Positions 25,097 through 34,620 are shown, numbered from the stretch's first letter. The stretch: DNA of 64,000 nucleotides from Chitinophaga sp. YR573 (GCF_900110995.1 NZ_FOJF01000001.1:3446803-3510802), one strand, 5' to 3'. Numbers and translations: made by a program. Notes: generated by a model from the letters alone, not told the origin.

Positions 25097-27496
25097 ATGA
25101 TAGAAAACAATGAACTGACTATGAATACGGAAAGCCGGTTGTCATTCGAAGAATTTCGGAAAGAAGTGCTAAATGATTACCGACTGGCCTGTGAAAGCAG
25201 GGAAGTTAGTCTGCTGGCCCGTAAGGAAGTCCTTACAGGTAAGGCTAAGTTCGGTATTTTCGGGGATGGAAAGGAAGTGGCTCAGGTAGCCATGGCCAAA
25301 TACTTCCAGCCTGGAGACTTTCGTTCCGGTTACTACCGTGACCAGACCTTTGCTTTTGCCAGTGGTATTGCCACTCCGGAACAATTCTTTTCACAAATGT
25401 ATGCTGATCCGGACCTGGCCAACGAGCCATTCTCCGGAGGAAGGCAGATGAATGCACATTTTGCCACACCCAACCTGGATCAGGATGGTAAGTGGCTCGA
25501 CCTTACCAAAATAAAGAATACTGCTACTGATATGTCTCCCACCGCCGCGCAAATGCCGCGTGCATTGGGATTAGCCTTTGCTTCAAAGTTATTCCGCGAA
25601 GTGGAAGTGCTGAAATCATTCTCCCAGCTTTCCAATAATGGAAACGAAGTATGCTTTGCCACCATCGGCGATGCTTCTACTTCTGAAGGCCATTTCTGGG
25701 AAACTATGAACGCTGCCGGTGTACTTCAGGTACCCCTGGCCGTATTTGTATGGGATGATGGGTACGGTATCTCCGTTCAACGGGAATATCAGACCACTAA
25801 AGACTCTATCAGTCTTGCCATGGAAGGCTTCCGCAAAGCAGAAGACACTAATGGCTTCGATATCTACAATGTGAAAGGCTGGGATTATGCCGGCATGTGC
25901 GAAGTGTTCGAAGCAGGTATCCGTAAGATCCGCGAAACACATATCCCGGCATTATTCCATGTGGAAGAGCTGACACAGCCACAAGGCCATTCTACCAGCG
26001 GTTCTCATGAACGCTATAAAACAAAAGACAGGCTGAGCTGGGAGAAAGAATACGACTGTAACTCACAGATGCGTGAATGGATCCTGGAAAATGCCCTGGC
26101 TGATGAAGCTACCCTGCTGACAATAGAAGCAAAAGCAAAGACTATTGCTGTAGATGCCCGTAAAAGCGCCTGGAACAAGTACATTTTACCTATCCGCGAA
26201 CAGGTAGACGCGGTATTGGCGCATGGTAAGGCTGTTGCTGCCGTACCTCATACAGATAAGGCCATGATCAATGGTCTGTTGCATGAACTGCAGATCAACC
26301 GTGAACCATTACGCAGGGATGTGCTGAAAACAGCTGCCAGCATCCTGTTCCATCATAAGAAGATCAAATCTTCCGCAGTTGCTGAACTGAAAACGTTCTA
26401 TGAGAATATGCTGAAGCTGGAAAAGGAGAATTATAACTCCCTGCTCCATGCCACCGGTGTAAACTCAGTACTGAATGTGCCTGTAGTACCAGCAGAATAT
26501 GAAGAGGATGCTCATTCTCTGAACGGATACGAAATACTGAATAAATACTTCGATCAGCTGATAGAGAACGATCCCCGTGTATTCGCCTTTGGTGAAGACG
26601 TAGGACATATCGGCGACGTAAACCAGGGATTTGCCGGATTACAGCAGAAACATGGTACACAACGCATCTTCGATACAGGCATCCGTGAACTGACCATCAT
26701 GGGGCAGGGCATCGGGATGGCTTTACGTGGTCTCCGCCCTATCGCAGAAATCCAGTACCTGGATTATCTGCTGTATGGTCTTCAGCCACTGAGCGACGAT
26801 GTGGCCAGCCTGCAATACCGCACTAAAGGAATACAGCATTGCCCGATTATAGTACGTACAAGAGGACACAGACTGGAAGGTATCTGGCATTCCGGATCAC
26901 CTATGGGGATGATCCTGGGCGCTTTAAGAGGCATGAATGTATGTGTACCACGTAACATGGTACAGGCTGCCGGTATGTACAACAGCTTACTGGCTGCTAA
27001 TGAACCTGCCCTGGTAATTGAATCCCTGAATGGCTACCGCCTGAAAGAAAAATTACCTCAGAACCTGGACAAATTCACGGTTCCGTTGGGTATACCGGAA
27101 GTGCTGCATGAGGGTAACGATATCACTATCGTTTCTTACGGTTCCACACTGCGTATTATAGAAGAAGCACTGGTAACGCTGAAACAGCTGGATATCTCCT
27201 GCGAACTGATCGATGTACAAACATTGCTGCCTTTTGATATCAATCACAGTATAGTAGAATCCCTGAAAAAGACCAACCGCATCCTTTTCGTTGATGAGGA
27301 TGTACCAGGAGGCGGGTCTGCCTATCTGTACCAGCAGGTAATGGAACTACAGGGCGGTTATCGCTGGCTGGATGTTGCTCCGCGTACATTGAGTGCACAG
27401 GCTCATCGCCCTGCTTATGGCTCTGACGGGGATTACTTCTCCAAGCCTAATGTGGAAGATGTGATAAGGATAGTACTGGAAATGGTAGAAGAATAG
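25097..27496 (+). CDS. 2-oxoacid dehydrogenase E1, alpha and beta subunits fused
   Basis: Thiamine-diphosphate enzyme that decarboxylates a 2-oxoacid and reductively acylates the lipoyl E2. The alpha half (about 1-420) has RDQTFAFASGI and the ThDP/Mg region GDASTSEGHFWETMNAAG with VFVWDDGYGIS. The beta half (about 470-799) has FGEDVGHIGDVNQGFAGL and RIFDTGIRELTIMGQGIG, the transketolase pyrimidine and C-terminal domains. In many bacteria these are two genes; the one-chain form of 799 residues is common in Bacteroidota. Likely substrates are branched-chain 2-oxoacids or pyruvate. E2 and E3 are not adjacent. Confidence 0.93.
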   Translation: MIENNELTMNTESRLSFEEFRKEVLNDYRLACESREVSLLARKEVLTGKAKFGIFGDGKEVAQVAMAKYFQPGDFRSGYYRDQTFAFASGIATPEQFFSQMYADPDLANEPFSGGRQMNAHFATPNLDQDGKWLDLTKIKNTATDMSPTAAQMPRALGLAFASKLFREVEVLKSFSQLSNNGNEVCFATIGDASTSEGHFWETMNAAGVLQVPLAVFVWDDGYGISVQREYQTTKDSISLAMEGFRKAEDTNGFDIYNVKGWDYAGMCEVFEAGIRKIRETHIPALFHVEELTQPQGHSTSGSHERYKTKDRLSWEKEYDCNSQMREWILENALADEATLLTIEAKAKTIAVDARKSAWNKYILPIREQVDAVLAHGKAVAAVPHTDKAMINGLLHELQINREPLRRDVLKTAASILFHHKKIKSSAVAELKTFYENMLKLEKENYNSLLHATGVNSVLNVPVVPAEYEEDAHSLNGYEILNKYFDQLIENDPRVFAFGEDVGHIGDVNQGFAGLQQKHGTQRIFDTGIRELTIMGQGIGMALRGLRPIAEIQYLDYLLYGLQPLSDDVASLQYRTKGIQHCPIIVRTRGHRLEGIWHSGSPMGMILGALRGMNVCVPRNMVQAAGMYNSLLAANEPALVIESLNGYRLKEKLPQNLDKFTVPLGIPEVLHEGNDITIVSYGSTLRIIEEALVTLKQLDISCELIDVQTLLPFDINHSIVESLKKTNRILFVDEDVPGGGSAYLYQQVMELQGGYRWLDVAPRTLSAQAHRPAYGSDGDYFSKPNVEDVIRIVLEMVEE

Positions 27497-27520
27497 GACT
27501 CCTTTTGATATAAAAAACTA

Positions 27521-27552
27521 ACGCAAGGCATGATCTGCCTTGCGTTTTGTTT
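27521..27552 (+). terminator. Intrinsic terminator of the E1 fusion gene
   Basis: ACGCAAGGCA and TGCCTTGCGT form a 10-bp stem with a TGATC loop, followed by TTTTGTTTTT. It starts about 25 bases after the stop. Confidence 0.9.
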
Positions 27553-27938
27553 TTAACTATAGTTGTAGGTTTGAATAAAAGACTAAGTACTTATGCAAAT
27601 ATTATAAAACTATTTTGTAATATTATCATATAACATGGATTTGATAATAAATTTATCCACGGCTCTACTCACTGCATTTACTCTAAAAAAAAGATAGGTT
27701 TTTCATAAATACCTTTGATAATTAATACATTAAACATGTATACTTTATCATTTGTGAATAATGAATAAAATGAATACAGAAATATAAGTTGTACTTCTTA
27801 AATTTAAGTAGGAATATAGCTAAATTAGATAAACAATTCAGTCCACGTTATACTGTTGAAAACTATGGTTTTTCTGATGCGTGTATGTAGCAGTAGCAGG
27901 ATTACCTCTTTGATTAACAAATCAACCCAAATCCATTT
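27553..27938 (+). promoter_or_regulatory. AT-rich regulatory gap before the response regulator
   Basis: About 390 bases without a standard gene. It holds a match to the motif-A element of the micro-ORF array at 27755-27775 (TGAATAATGAATAAAATGAA plus T), and a 25-codon ORF at 27865-27942 that overlaps the regulator start as ATGA. Otherwise it is AT-rich with weak palindromes and no recognised promoter. One DnaA-box-like 9-mer near 27652 is isolated and taken as chance. Confidence 0.4.
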
Positions 27939-27942
27939 ATGA
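27865..27942 (+). CDS. Possible 25-codon leader ORF before the response regulator
   Basis: Starts ATGGTTTTTCTG (MVFLMRVCSSSR) and ends at TGA overlapping the regulator ATG as ATGA, the usual layout for translational coupling. It contains three serines in a row and no low-complexity stalling sequence. No other evidence of translation exists, so it may be chance. Confidence 0.25.
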   Translation: MVFLMRVCSSSRITSLINKSTQIHL

Positions 27943-28649
27943 AAGCAGGAGTTCTTTTAGTAGAAGACGACCACTTTTTTGCCAAGGTTATAAAAAATCA
28001 GCTTGAAAAAGCAGGTTATAATGTAGTGCATTGTGCCAATGGAGAGGAGGGATGGGCAGCATTTCAGGAGCGTCCTTTTGATATTTGCCTTCTTGATGTA
28101 ATCATGCCTGGGATGGATGGCTTTGCGCTGGCCCGGGAAATCCGCGATAAGGATGAAAACGTTCCTATAATCTTTGCTTCTTCCCGTTACATGGAACAGG
28201 ACAAACTCAACGGTTTCGAAGCCGGAGGGGATGACTACCTGGTAAAACCCTTCAATATGGAGGAGTTGCTTTGCCGGATGGAAGTATTCATGAAGAGAAG
28301 CCGCCTTTTACAAAATGATAAACAGATCATTTTTAACCTGGGTAGCCTGGTATTCAACTATAGTGAATTCAAGATTTATCATGAACCAACCAATACCAAT
28401 ATTAACCTGCCTCCTAAAGAAGCAGAACTGTTGAAATACCTTTGTGAGAATCCCAATAAACGCCTGAAGAGAGATGTAATATTGTTAAGCGTTTGGGGTA
28501 ATGACGATTTCTTTACCGGCCGCAGCATGGACGTGTATCTTACACGTATCCGCAAACACTTTAAGCTGGACGGTACTGTAAAACTGGAAACGATTCATGG
28601 TAAGGGATTACGCCTGGTAACAGACAATGAGGCCTGTCGCGTGCTGTAA
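27939..28649 (+). CDS. OmpR/PhoB-family response regulator (no kinase nearby)
   Basis: DNA-binding regulator phosphorylated on Asp53 (CLLDVIMPGMDG). The receiver domain has acidic pair Glu9/Asp10-Asp11 and the conserved Lys103 (YLVKPF). The C-terminal winged-helix domain (about 135-230) has PPKEAELLKYLCENPNKRL and the recognition region SMDVYLTRIRKHF. It has 236 residues. No histidine kinase lies on either side, so the partner is elsewhere. The architecture matches RprY-like regulators of Bacteroidota, but that identity is not proven. Confidence 0.9.
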   Translation: MKAGVLLVEDDHFFAKVIKNQLEKAGYNVVHCANGEEGWAAFQERPFDICLLDVIMPGMDGFALAREIRDKDENVPIIFASSRYMEQDKLNGFEAGGDDYLVKPFNMEELLCRMEVFMKRSRLLQNDKQIIFNLGSLVFNYSEFKIYHEPTNTNINLPPKEAELLKYLCENPNKRLKRDVILLSVWGNDDFFTGRSMDVYLTRIRKHFKLDGTVKLETIHGKGLRLVTDNEACRVL

Positions 28650-28666
28650 TCACCTAAAGTATAAAA

Positions 28667-28711
28667 GAAAAAGCTCCGTTCTGATAACCAGAACGGAGCT
28701 TTTTCTTTTAC
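28667..28711. terminator. Shared bidirectional terminator of the response regulator and yebC
   Basis: AAAAAGCTCCGTTCTG and CAGAACGGAGCTTTTT form a perfect 16-bp stem with an ATAAC loop and A/T runs on both sides, so it serves both convergent genes. Confidence 0.92.
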
Positions 28712-28719
28712 GCTAATTA

Positions 28720-29430
28720 TTATCTGAGGTTGTGAAACACCTGCTGTACGTCATCATCCTGTTCCAGACGATCTACCAGCTCAAGTACTTCTTTGGCCTG
28801 CTCTTCATTTAATTCTACAGTAGTACTAGGAATACGTTTCAGTTCAGAGCTGATAGGCGTGATATTCTTCTCTTCCAGTGCTTTAGACATGTTTCCGAAA
28901 TCACTGAATGCTGTACGCAATATGATATTACCTTCGCTGTCTTCCCCGATCTCTTCCAAACCGGCATCAATCAGTTCCAGTTCCAGATCTTCCATATTCA
29001 TGCCTTCATTGTTGATCTTGAATTCTCCCATACGGGTAAACAGGAAGCCCACAGAGCCACTGTTACCGAGGCTACCACCCATTTTATTGAAGTGCATACG
29101 CACATTCGCTACTGTACGGGTAGAGTTGTCTGTAGCCGTATCTACTACAATCGCTACGCCGTGTGGTGCATATCCCTCATATACAACCTCTTCGTAGTCG
29201 GTTTTGTCTTTACCCATAGCCCGCTTGATAGCGGCATCTATACGATCTTTTGGCATGTTAACACCTTTGGCGTTAACTATACATCTTCGCAATGCAGGGT
29301 TATTATCAGGATCAGGACCGCTATTCTTTACAGCCATCGCGATTTCCTTACCGATCCTGCTAAACTGTTTAGCCATCTTGTCCCAACGGGCAAACATGGT
29401 TGACTTTCTTACTTCAAATATCCTTCCCAT
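28720..29430 (-). CDS. yebC: YebC/PmpR family protein
   Basis: YebC-type protein, described as a transcription regulator (PmpR) and more recently as a factor that relieves ribosome stalling. The 236 residues include [20 protein letters not shown], the acidic-cleft motif [20 protein letters not shown] and [19 protein letters not shown], all family hallmarks. Length and three-domain layout are normal. It faces the response regulator tail to tail across a shared terminator. Confidence 0.93.
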   Translation of the reverse strand: MGRIFEVRKSTMFARWDKMAKQFSRIGKEIAMAVKNSGPDPDNNPALRRCIVNAKGVNMPKDRIDAAIKRAMGKDKTDYEEVVYEGYAPHGVAIVVDTATDNSTRTVANVRMHFNKMGGSLGNSGSVGFLFTRMGEFKINNEGMNMEDLELELIDAGLEEIGEDSEGNIILRTAFSDFGNMSKALEEKNITPISSELKRIPSTTVELNEEQAKEVLELVDRLEQDDDVQQVFHNLR

Positions 29431-29500
29431 AGTGGGTATGTAATTAATAATTATTAAGAAAACTGAAACGCAAAAATATACACTTTATGGTAATAAAGTG

Positions 29501-29549
29501 GCAAGGTCGGAAAATCAATCTGCTTATAGCTATGACTTTCCGACCTTGC
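29501..29549 (-). terminator. Terminator of the APC permease gene
   Basis: GCAAGGTCGGAAA (29501-29513) pairs perfectly with TTTCCGACCTTGC (29537-29549), 13 bp with a 23-base loop, just beyond the permease stop. The T-run on the minus strand is weak. Confidence 0.65.
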
Positions 29550-29574
29550 GATCTTTATTGTAAATTATTTCAGA

Positions 29575-31065
29575 CTATAATTTTCTCGCCTTACTGTTCT
29601 TCACGCTGTAGCCAAAATAGATCAGGAAACCGATCAGTAACCAAACGATCAGTCGTGTCCAGTTTTCCCATCCAAGACTTACGATCATGGTCACACAGAA
29701 CAGGATACCCACAACCGGTACAAATGGTACCCATGGTGTTTTAAATTCACGTGGCTGATCAGGATTTGTTTTACGCATTACCATTACACCGAGGCATACC
29801 AATACGAAAGCAAATAAGGTCCCGATACTTGTCATGTCACCTACTACGCTATCCGGTACGAATGCTGCGAATATAGAAACGAACACGAAGAACATCGCCT
29901 GTGATCTGTAAGGAGTGCGGTATTTAGGGTGTAATTTGGAGAACACCTTAGGTACCAGACCGTCGTTAGACATAGAGTAGAATACCCTTGTCTGACCCAG
30001 TAACATCACCAGGATTACAGAAGAGAAACCTGCCAGGATAGCAATAGTAACGAAAGTAGACAGCCAGCTGTATCCAATCATATACTTATCAATAGCATAA
30101 GCTACGGATGCTTCACCACCTTCTTTCAGGAAGTCTTTGTAAGGAGCGATACCTGTCAGTACATAAGAAAAGAGGATGTATAATAAAGTACATACAGCCA
30201 GTGATACCAGGATACCTATTGGCATGTTCCTTTTAGGATTCTTGGTTTCCTGTGCTGCAGTAGATACCGCATCAAAACCGATGAATGCAAAGAACACCAC
30301 ACCGGCCCCTCTTAGTACACCGGGTATACCATGGTACCAGAAGTCGGCATAGTTGATGACCGTCCCATTATGCATGGTTACAGAACCCGCATCTGCCGGT
30401 ATTGTAAATGGAGTATGGTTTGCAGGATTGATAAACTGCCATCCGAGGATGATCAGCAGGATCACAATAGCCACTTTAGTGATTACGATGATGTTGTTTA
30501 CAATTGCAGAACCTTCTATGCCTCTTATGAGTAATAAAGTGAGTAACAGTAAAATGAAAACAGCAGGAAGATTCATGATACCATGAACACCTGCATCTGA
30601 TGTTTCAAACGGACTATGTGCCCATTGATAGGGTATCGTAAATCCGCAGAGCTTACCCAATAGTTTATTGAGATACTGAGACCAGCCAATAGCTACCGTA
30701 GCAGCGCCCAGCGCATATTCCAGTACAAGGTCCCACCCGATAATCCAGGCAATAAATTCACCCATAGTAGCATAGGAGTAAGTATATGCACTACCTGCTA
30801 TCGGGATCATAGAGGCAAATTCAGCATAACAGAGTCCTGCAAGTGCACAACCTATTGCTGCAATAATAAAAGAGAATACTACTGCTGGTCCGGCATGTTG
30901 TCCGGCAGCTGCAGCCGTCCTAACAAAAAGACCGGCGCCAATAATGGCCCCTATACCTAACGCTATAAGAGAACCAGCTCCTAATGTACGTTTTAGTCCT
31001 TTTTCAGTATCGTTTGCTTCAGCTAATAGCAGGGAGAGTGGCTTTTTCACGAAAAGTTTGCCCAT
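29575..31065 (-). CDS. APC-superfamily amino acid permease
   Basis: Inner-membrane amino acid transporter, probably cation-coupled. At the chosen start (31065, MGKLFVKKPLSLLLAEAND) it has 496 residues and about 12-13 hydrophobic helices. The first membrane segment has the substrate-binding GIGAIIGAGLFVRT motif of the APC family (YdgI/CAT-like branch), followed by FAEFASMIPIAGSAYTYSYA, shown here as PIAGSAYTYSYA. An upstream TTG (31134) is rejected. Exact amino acid unknown. Confidence 0.9.
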   Translation of the reverse strand: MGKLFVKKPLSLLLAEANDTEKGLKRTLGAGSLIALGIGAIIGAGLFVRTAAAAGQHAGPAVVFSFIIAAIGCALAGLCYAEFASMIPIAGSAYTYSYATMGEFIAWIIGWDLVLEYALGAATVAIGWSQYLNKLLGKLCGFTIPYQWAHSPFETSDAGVHGIMNLPAVFILLLLTLLLIRGIEGSAIVNNIIVITKVAIVILLIILGWQFINPANHTPFTIPADAGSVTMHNGTVINYADFWYHGIPGVLRGAGVVFFAFIGFDAVSTAAQETKNPKRNMPIGILVSLAVCTLLYILFSYVLTGIAPYKDFLKEGGEASVAYAIDKYMIGYSWLSTFVTIAILAGFSSVILVMLLGQTRVFYSMSNDGLVPKVFSKLHPKYRTPYRSQAMFFVFVSIFAAFVPDSVVGDMTSIGTLFAFVLVCLGVMVMRKTNPDQPREFKTPWVPFVPVVGILFCVTMIVSLGWENWTRLIVWLLIGFLIYFGYSVKNSKARKL

Positions 31066-31255
31066 ACGGAAGAAATATTGTGGTTGACGTTTAAGTGGTT
31101 TGGTTTTGTTGATTCTTTTTTTTAAGATCGCCAAATATAATTATCTAAAAGCAAAACCATGGCTTTTATTTTATGGGTTAACGCACAAGTTTACCGTAGT
31201 AACCTTATTTTTGAGAGATTTTTATCACATTAACATTTTTATTCAATAGAACTTC

Positions 31256-32512
31256 ATGAAGAAATCTAACCGGCTGACTGTCTTTATATTCGTGGCAATG
31301 GTGCTGGGAATATCATTAGGGTACATTATCAATGTAATCTATGCTGGTCCTGAAAACGAAGCTACCGTTCAAAAATTTGCCGGTAACATTTCTATCCTCA
31401 CAGATATCTTTCTCCGGTTAATAAAAATGATCATTGCTCCGCTGGTATTTTCTACCCTTGTAGTGGGTGTGGCCAAGCTGGGTGATATCAAAGCAGTAGG
31501 AAGGATAGGCGGTAAAACCATGCTGTGGTTTGTGACTGCTACGTTTATCTCTCTTTTTTTAGGACTGATACTCGTTAACCTGTTGCACCCCGGCTCCACC
31601 CTTAACCTCACTATCCCGGATGCTAACGCCAGCAGTGGTATCGCAACAACAGATATGAGCCTGAAAGGGTTCTTCCATCACGTATTCCCTGATAGTGTGA
31701 TTGATGCGATGGCACACAACGAAATCCTGCAGATAGTAGTGTTCTCTATTTTCTTTGGAGTAGCAACAGCTGCCATTGGAGATATGGGACAGATCGTGAT
31801 TAAGTTTATGGATAGTGTGGCGCATATCATGCTGAAACTTACAGGATATGTAATGAACTTTGCTCCTTTTGCTGTATTTGGCGCTATGGCAGCCACTATT
31901 GCGGAAAAAGGACCTGGTATCCTGTTAACATACGGAAAGTTTATCGGACAATTTTATATAGGACTGAGCGCTTTATGGATAGTACTGATATTTGCAGGGT
32001 TTTTAGTACTTGGCCGTAGGATATTGTCTTTATTAGGTCTGATAAAAGACCCGGTATTGCTGGCATTCAGTACTGCAAGCAGTGAAGCGGCTTATCCCCG
32101 TACGCTGGAAGGACTGGAGAAATTCGGTTGTGATCAGAGAATTGTAAGTTTTGTACTGCCCCTGGGTTATTCTTTTAATCTGGATGGCTCCATGATGTAT
32201 ATGACTTTTGCCAGCCTGTTTATCGCGCAGGCATATGGTATGCACCTGGGTTTTGAACAGCAGATCTCCATGCTGCTGGTATTAATGATCACCAGCAAAG
32301 GCATTGCCGGCGTACCAAGAGCTTCCCTGGTAGTGATTGCAGGTACGTTGTCCATGTTCCATATACCGGAAGCCGGACTGCTGCTGTTACTGGGCGTAGA
32401 CCATTTCCTGGATATGGGTCGTTCTGCTACCAATGTAATCGGTAATGCAATGGCTACAGCAGTTGTTTCCAAATGGGAAAATTCCCTGGAAGAAGAATCT
32501 AAAGCAGCTTAA
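31256..32512 (+). CDS. Dicarboxylate/amino acid:cation symporter (DAACS)
   Basis: Inner-membrane symporter for glutamate, aspartate or C4-dicarboxylates with Na+ or H+ (GltP/DctA/Glt family). The 418 residues begin MKKSNRLTVFIFVAMVLGIS. The serine-rich re-entrant hairpin appears as AFSTASSEAAYPRTLEGLEK, and the second hairpin as TSKGIAGVPRASLVVIAGTL. The late membrane segment DHFLDMGRSATNVIGNAMAT carries the substrate-contact Asp/Arg/Thr/Asn residues. An Arg in the MGRSATN motif favours dicarboxylate or acidic amino acid substrates. Confidence 0.93.
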   Translation: MKKSNRLTVFIFVAMVLGISLGYIINVIYAGPENEATVQKFAGNISILTDIFLRLIKMIIAPLVFSTLVVGVAKLGDIKAVGRIGGKTMLWFVTATFISLFLGLILVNLLHPGSTLNLTIPDANASSGIATTDMSLKGFFHHVFPDSVIDAMAHNEILQIVVFSIFFGVATAAIGDMGQIVIKFMDSVAHIMLKLTGYVMNFAPFAVFGAMAATIAEKGPGILLTYGKFIGQFYIGLSALWIVLIFAGFLVLGRRILSLLGLIKDPVLLAFSTASSEAAYPRTLEGLEKFGCDQRIVSFVLPLGYSFNLDGSMMYMTFASLFIAQAYGMHLGFEQQISMLLVLMITSKGIAGVPRASLVVIAGTLSMFHIPEAGLLLLLGVDHFLDMGRSATNVIGNAMATAVVSKWENSLEEESKAA

Positions 32513-32650
32513 AGGAAGTATAATAATGGCGTAACACATTAATGCTTATTTTGCTGTCTGGTACGCTATATTAATTAATGAATTATGCAGGAATACAGCA
32601 GGGCATAAATGTACATTAGTACCTGAATTTTTGAAGATTATAAACATTAT

Positions 32651-33313
32651 ATGGATCAGTTAATTGAGTTATTCAAGCATCTTATCAATCCCCAGTGGAT
32701 TATTGAACATGGCGGGCTTTATTTATTATTGATAGTCATCTTTGCAGAAACAGGTTTGTTTGTAGGTTTCTTCCTTCCCGGAGATTCTCTCTTATTTGTT
32801 GCAGGCATCTATGGTGGGTTAATAAGTGACAGTTTCTACAATGTCCCCTTTGTAGTGATTATGCTGATGATTTCAATAGCTGGTGTGCTGGGTAATATGG
32901 TTGGTTTCTGGTTCGGACTTAAATCTGGTCCTATATTATTTAGCAGGAAGGATACCTTCTTCTTCAAGAAGAAACACCTGTACCAGGCCAAGGAATTTTA
33001 TGATAAATATGGTGGAGGAGCTATATTCCTGGCCCGTTTCCTGCCTATCATCCGTACGTTCGCACCTATCGTTGCCGGTATTGTGAAGATGGAAAGAAGG
33101 AAGTTCATGTTCTTCAATATCATCAGTTCTTTTTCCTGGGTATTCTCTATGATGCTGGCAGGTCATTACCTCGATAAATTTTTCCCTACGCTCAAAGATC
33201 ACCTTGAACTGGTAGTCATTATATTGATATTAATTACTACATTACCTGTATTATTAAAGTTATTCTTTGGTAAAACAAAACATGCGCATCCACCGCATAA
33301 TGTGAATGAATAA
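32651..33313 (+). CDS. DedA family membrane protein
   Basis: Integral membrane protein of the DedA/SNARE-associated family, linked in other bacteria to lipid-carrier recycling and membrane homeostasis. The 220 residues show FAETGLFVGFFLPGDSLLF with the acidic motif, and ARFLPIIRTFAPIVAGIVKM with the conserved arginines (R and R of FxRxxPxxR). About four to five hydrophobic segments. Sixteen bases before the MFS gene, so the two are probably one operon. Confidence 0.92.
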   Translation: MDQLIELFKHLINPQWIIEHGGLYLLLIVIFAETGLFVGFFLPGDSLLFVAGIYGGLISDSFYNVPFVVIMLMISIAGVLGNMVGFWFGLKSGPILFSRKDTFFFKKKHLYQAKEFYDKYGGGAIFLARFLPIIRTFAPIVAGIVKMERRKFMFFNIISSFSWVFSMMLAGHYLDKFFPTLKDHLELVVIILILITTLPVLLKLFFGKTKHAHPPHNVNE

Positions 33314-33328
33314 ACCTTAAATCGCGCT

Positions 33329-34570
33329 ATGAAATCCGGCAATCACCCAGCAACCATTTTTAACGTAGCTGTGTTAGTAGCTTCGTTAGGCTATTTTGTA
33401 GATATCTATGATCTGCTACTGTTTACGATCGTACGTGTTCCCAGCCTGAAAGACCTGGGAGTTTCACAAACAGAGATTGATACAGGGGTAGGACCATTAC
33501 TGATAAGTGTACAGATGTTGGGACTTTTAGTCGGCGGGATCTTCTGGGGTATTATCGGTGATAAGAAAGGAAGACTACGTGTATTGTTCGGTTCCATATT
33601 ATTATATTCTATTGCCAATATTGCCAATGGCTTTGTAACAGGTACCAATGGTTATCTGTTCTGGAGATTTGTGGCTGGTCTGGGTCTGGCAGGAGAGCTG
33701 GGAGCCGGTATTACACTGGTAGCGGAAATACTCCCAAAGGAAAAACGTGGGTATGGAACGATGATCGTTGCTACTGTAGGTGTTTCCGGAGCCGTTGCTG
33801 CTAACCTGATTGCCAAGCTGGTGCCAGACTGGCGTTACTGTTATTTTATCGGAGGAGGATTAGGACTGGTATTGCTCCTGTTGCGTATCAGTGTAATGGA
33901 ATCCGGCATGTTTAACAATGTAGCGGAAGATACTACAGTTCGCAGAGGTAGCTTTTGGGCACTCTTTAGTGATCGTACACGTTTTCTTAAGTATTTGAAA
34001 TGTGTGTTGTTAGGTACTCCTACCTGGTTTGTAGTAGGCATCCTGATCGCCTTTTCCAATAAATTTGCGATAGAGCTGGGTATAAAAGAGCCTATCAGTC
34101 CTGGTGATGCGGTAGCTTTTTGTTATACAGGGCTGGTATTAGGAGATTTTACAACAGGTATGCTCAGCCAGGTGCTTAAAAGTCGTCGTAAGGTGATGAT
34201 GATTTTCCTGTTATTGACAGCAGCTTGTGTAGCTGTTTATCTCAACCTGCATGGAATAGAAAAATGGCAGTTTTATACTGTTTGTTTTATCCTTGGATTT
34301 AGTGTTGGCTTCTGGGCGATCTTTGTAACTATAGCAGCAGAGAGCTTCGGAACTAACCTCCGGGCTACGGTTGCGATCACTGTTCCCAACTTTGCCCGTG
34401 GCATGCTTCCCTTGATCACCATGCTTTTCATCTATTTACAGCATTATGTTACTTACCTGCAAAGCGGAGCTATAGTTGGCACGATCACAATTGTAATAGC
34501 ATTGATCGCTGCGTATACGGTGGAAGAAACTTTTGGTAAGGACCTGAATTATCTGGAAACTATCAAGTAA
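33329..34570 (+). CDS. MFS transporter, aromatic-acid/sugar-phosphate-like
   Basis: Twelve-helix major facilitator transporter of 413 residues. The first-loop motif GIIGDKKGRLRVLFGSI is the MFS motif A, and FWRFVAGLGLAGELGAGITL resembles the MHS/AAHS branches (sialate, aromatic acid or metabolite:H+ symporters). The second-half motif is weak (QVLKSRRKVMM). It is short of large loops, so probably an importer of a small organic acid. It converges with a MarR regulator that could control it. Confidence 0.85.
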   Translation: MKSGNHPATIFNVAVLVASLGYFVDIYDLLLFTIVRVPSLKDLGVSQTEIDTGVGPLLISVQMLGLLVGGIFWGIIGDKKGRLRVLFGSILLYSIANIANGFVTGTNGYLFWRFVAGLGLAGELGAGITLVAEILPKEKRGYGTMIVATVGVSGAVAANLIAKLVPDWRYCYFIGGGLGLVLLLLRISVMESGMFNNVAEDTTVRRGSFWALFSDRTRFLKYLKCVLLGTPTWFVVGILIAFSNKFAIELGIKEPISPGDAVAFCYTGLVLGDFTTGMLSQVLKSRRKVMMIFLLLTAACVAVYLNLHGIEKWQFYTVCFILGFSVGFWAIFVTIAAESFGTNLRATVAITVPNFARGMLPLITMLFIYLQHYVTYLQSGAIVGTITIVIALIAAYTVEETFGKDLNYLETIK

Positions 34571-34572
34571 AA

Positions 34573-34620
34573 ATTAGACGAAGATGGTTGAGTATCAATA
34601 CTCAACCATCTTCGTCTAAT
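34573..34620. terminator. Long perfect hairpin between the MFS and MarR genes
   Basis: Two 23-base arms (34573-34595 and 34598-34620) that begin ATTAGACGAAGATGG are exact reverse complements with a 2-base loop. The hairpin includes the last codon region and the TAG stop of marR on the minus strand and begins two bases after the MFS stop. No T-run follows on either side. Its length is well above a normal terminator. Confidence 0.7.

Noticed and set aside
27650-27662. DnaA-box-like TTATCCACG
   Set aside because: Single isolated copy in AT-rich DNA, no cluster and no replication genes nearby, so not an origin.
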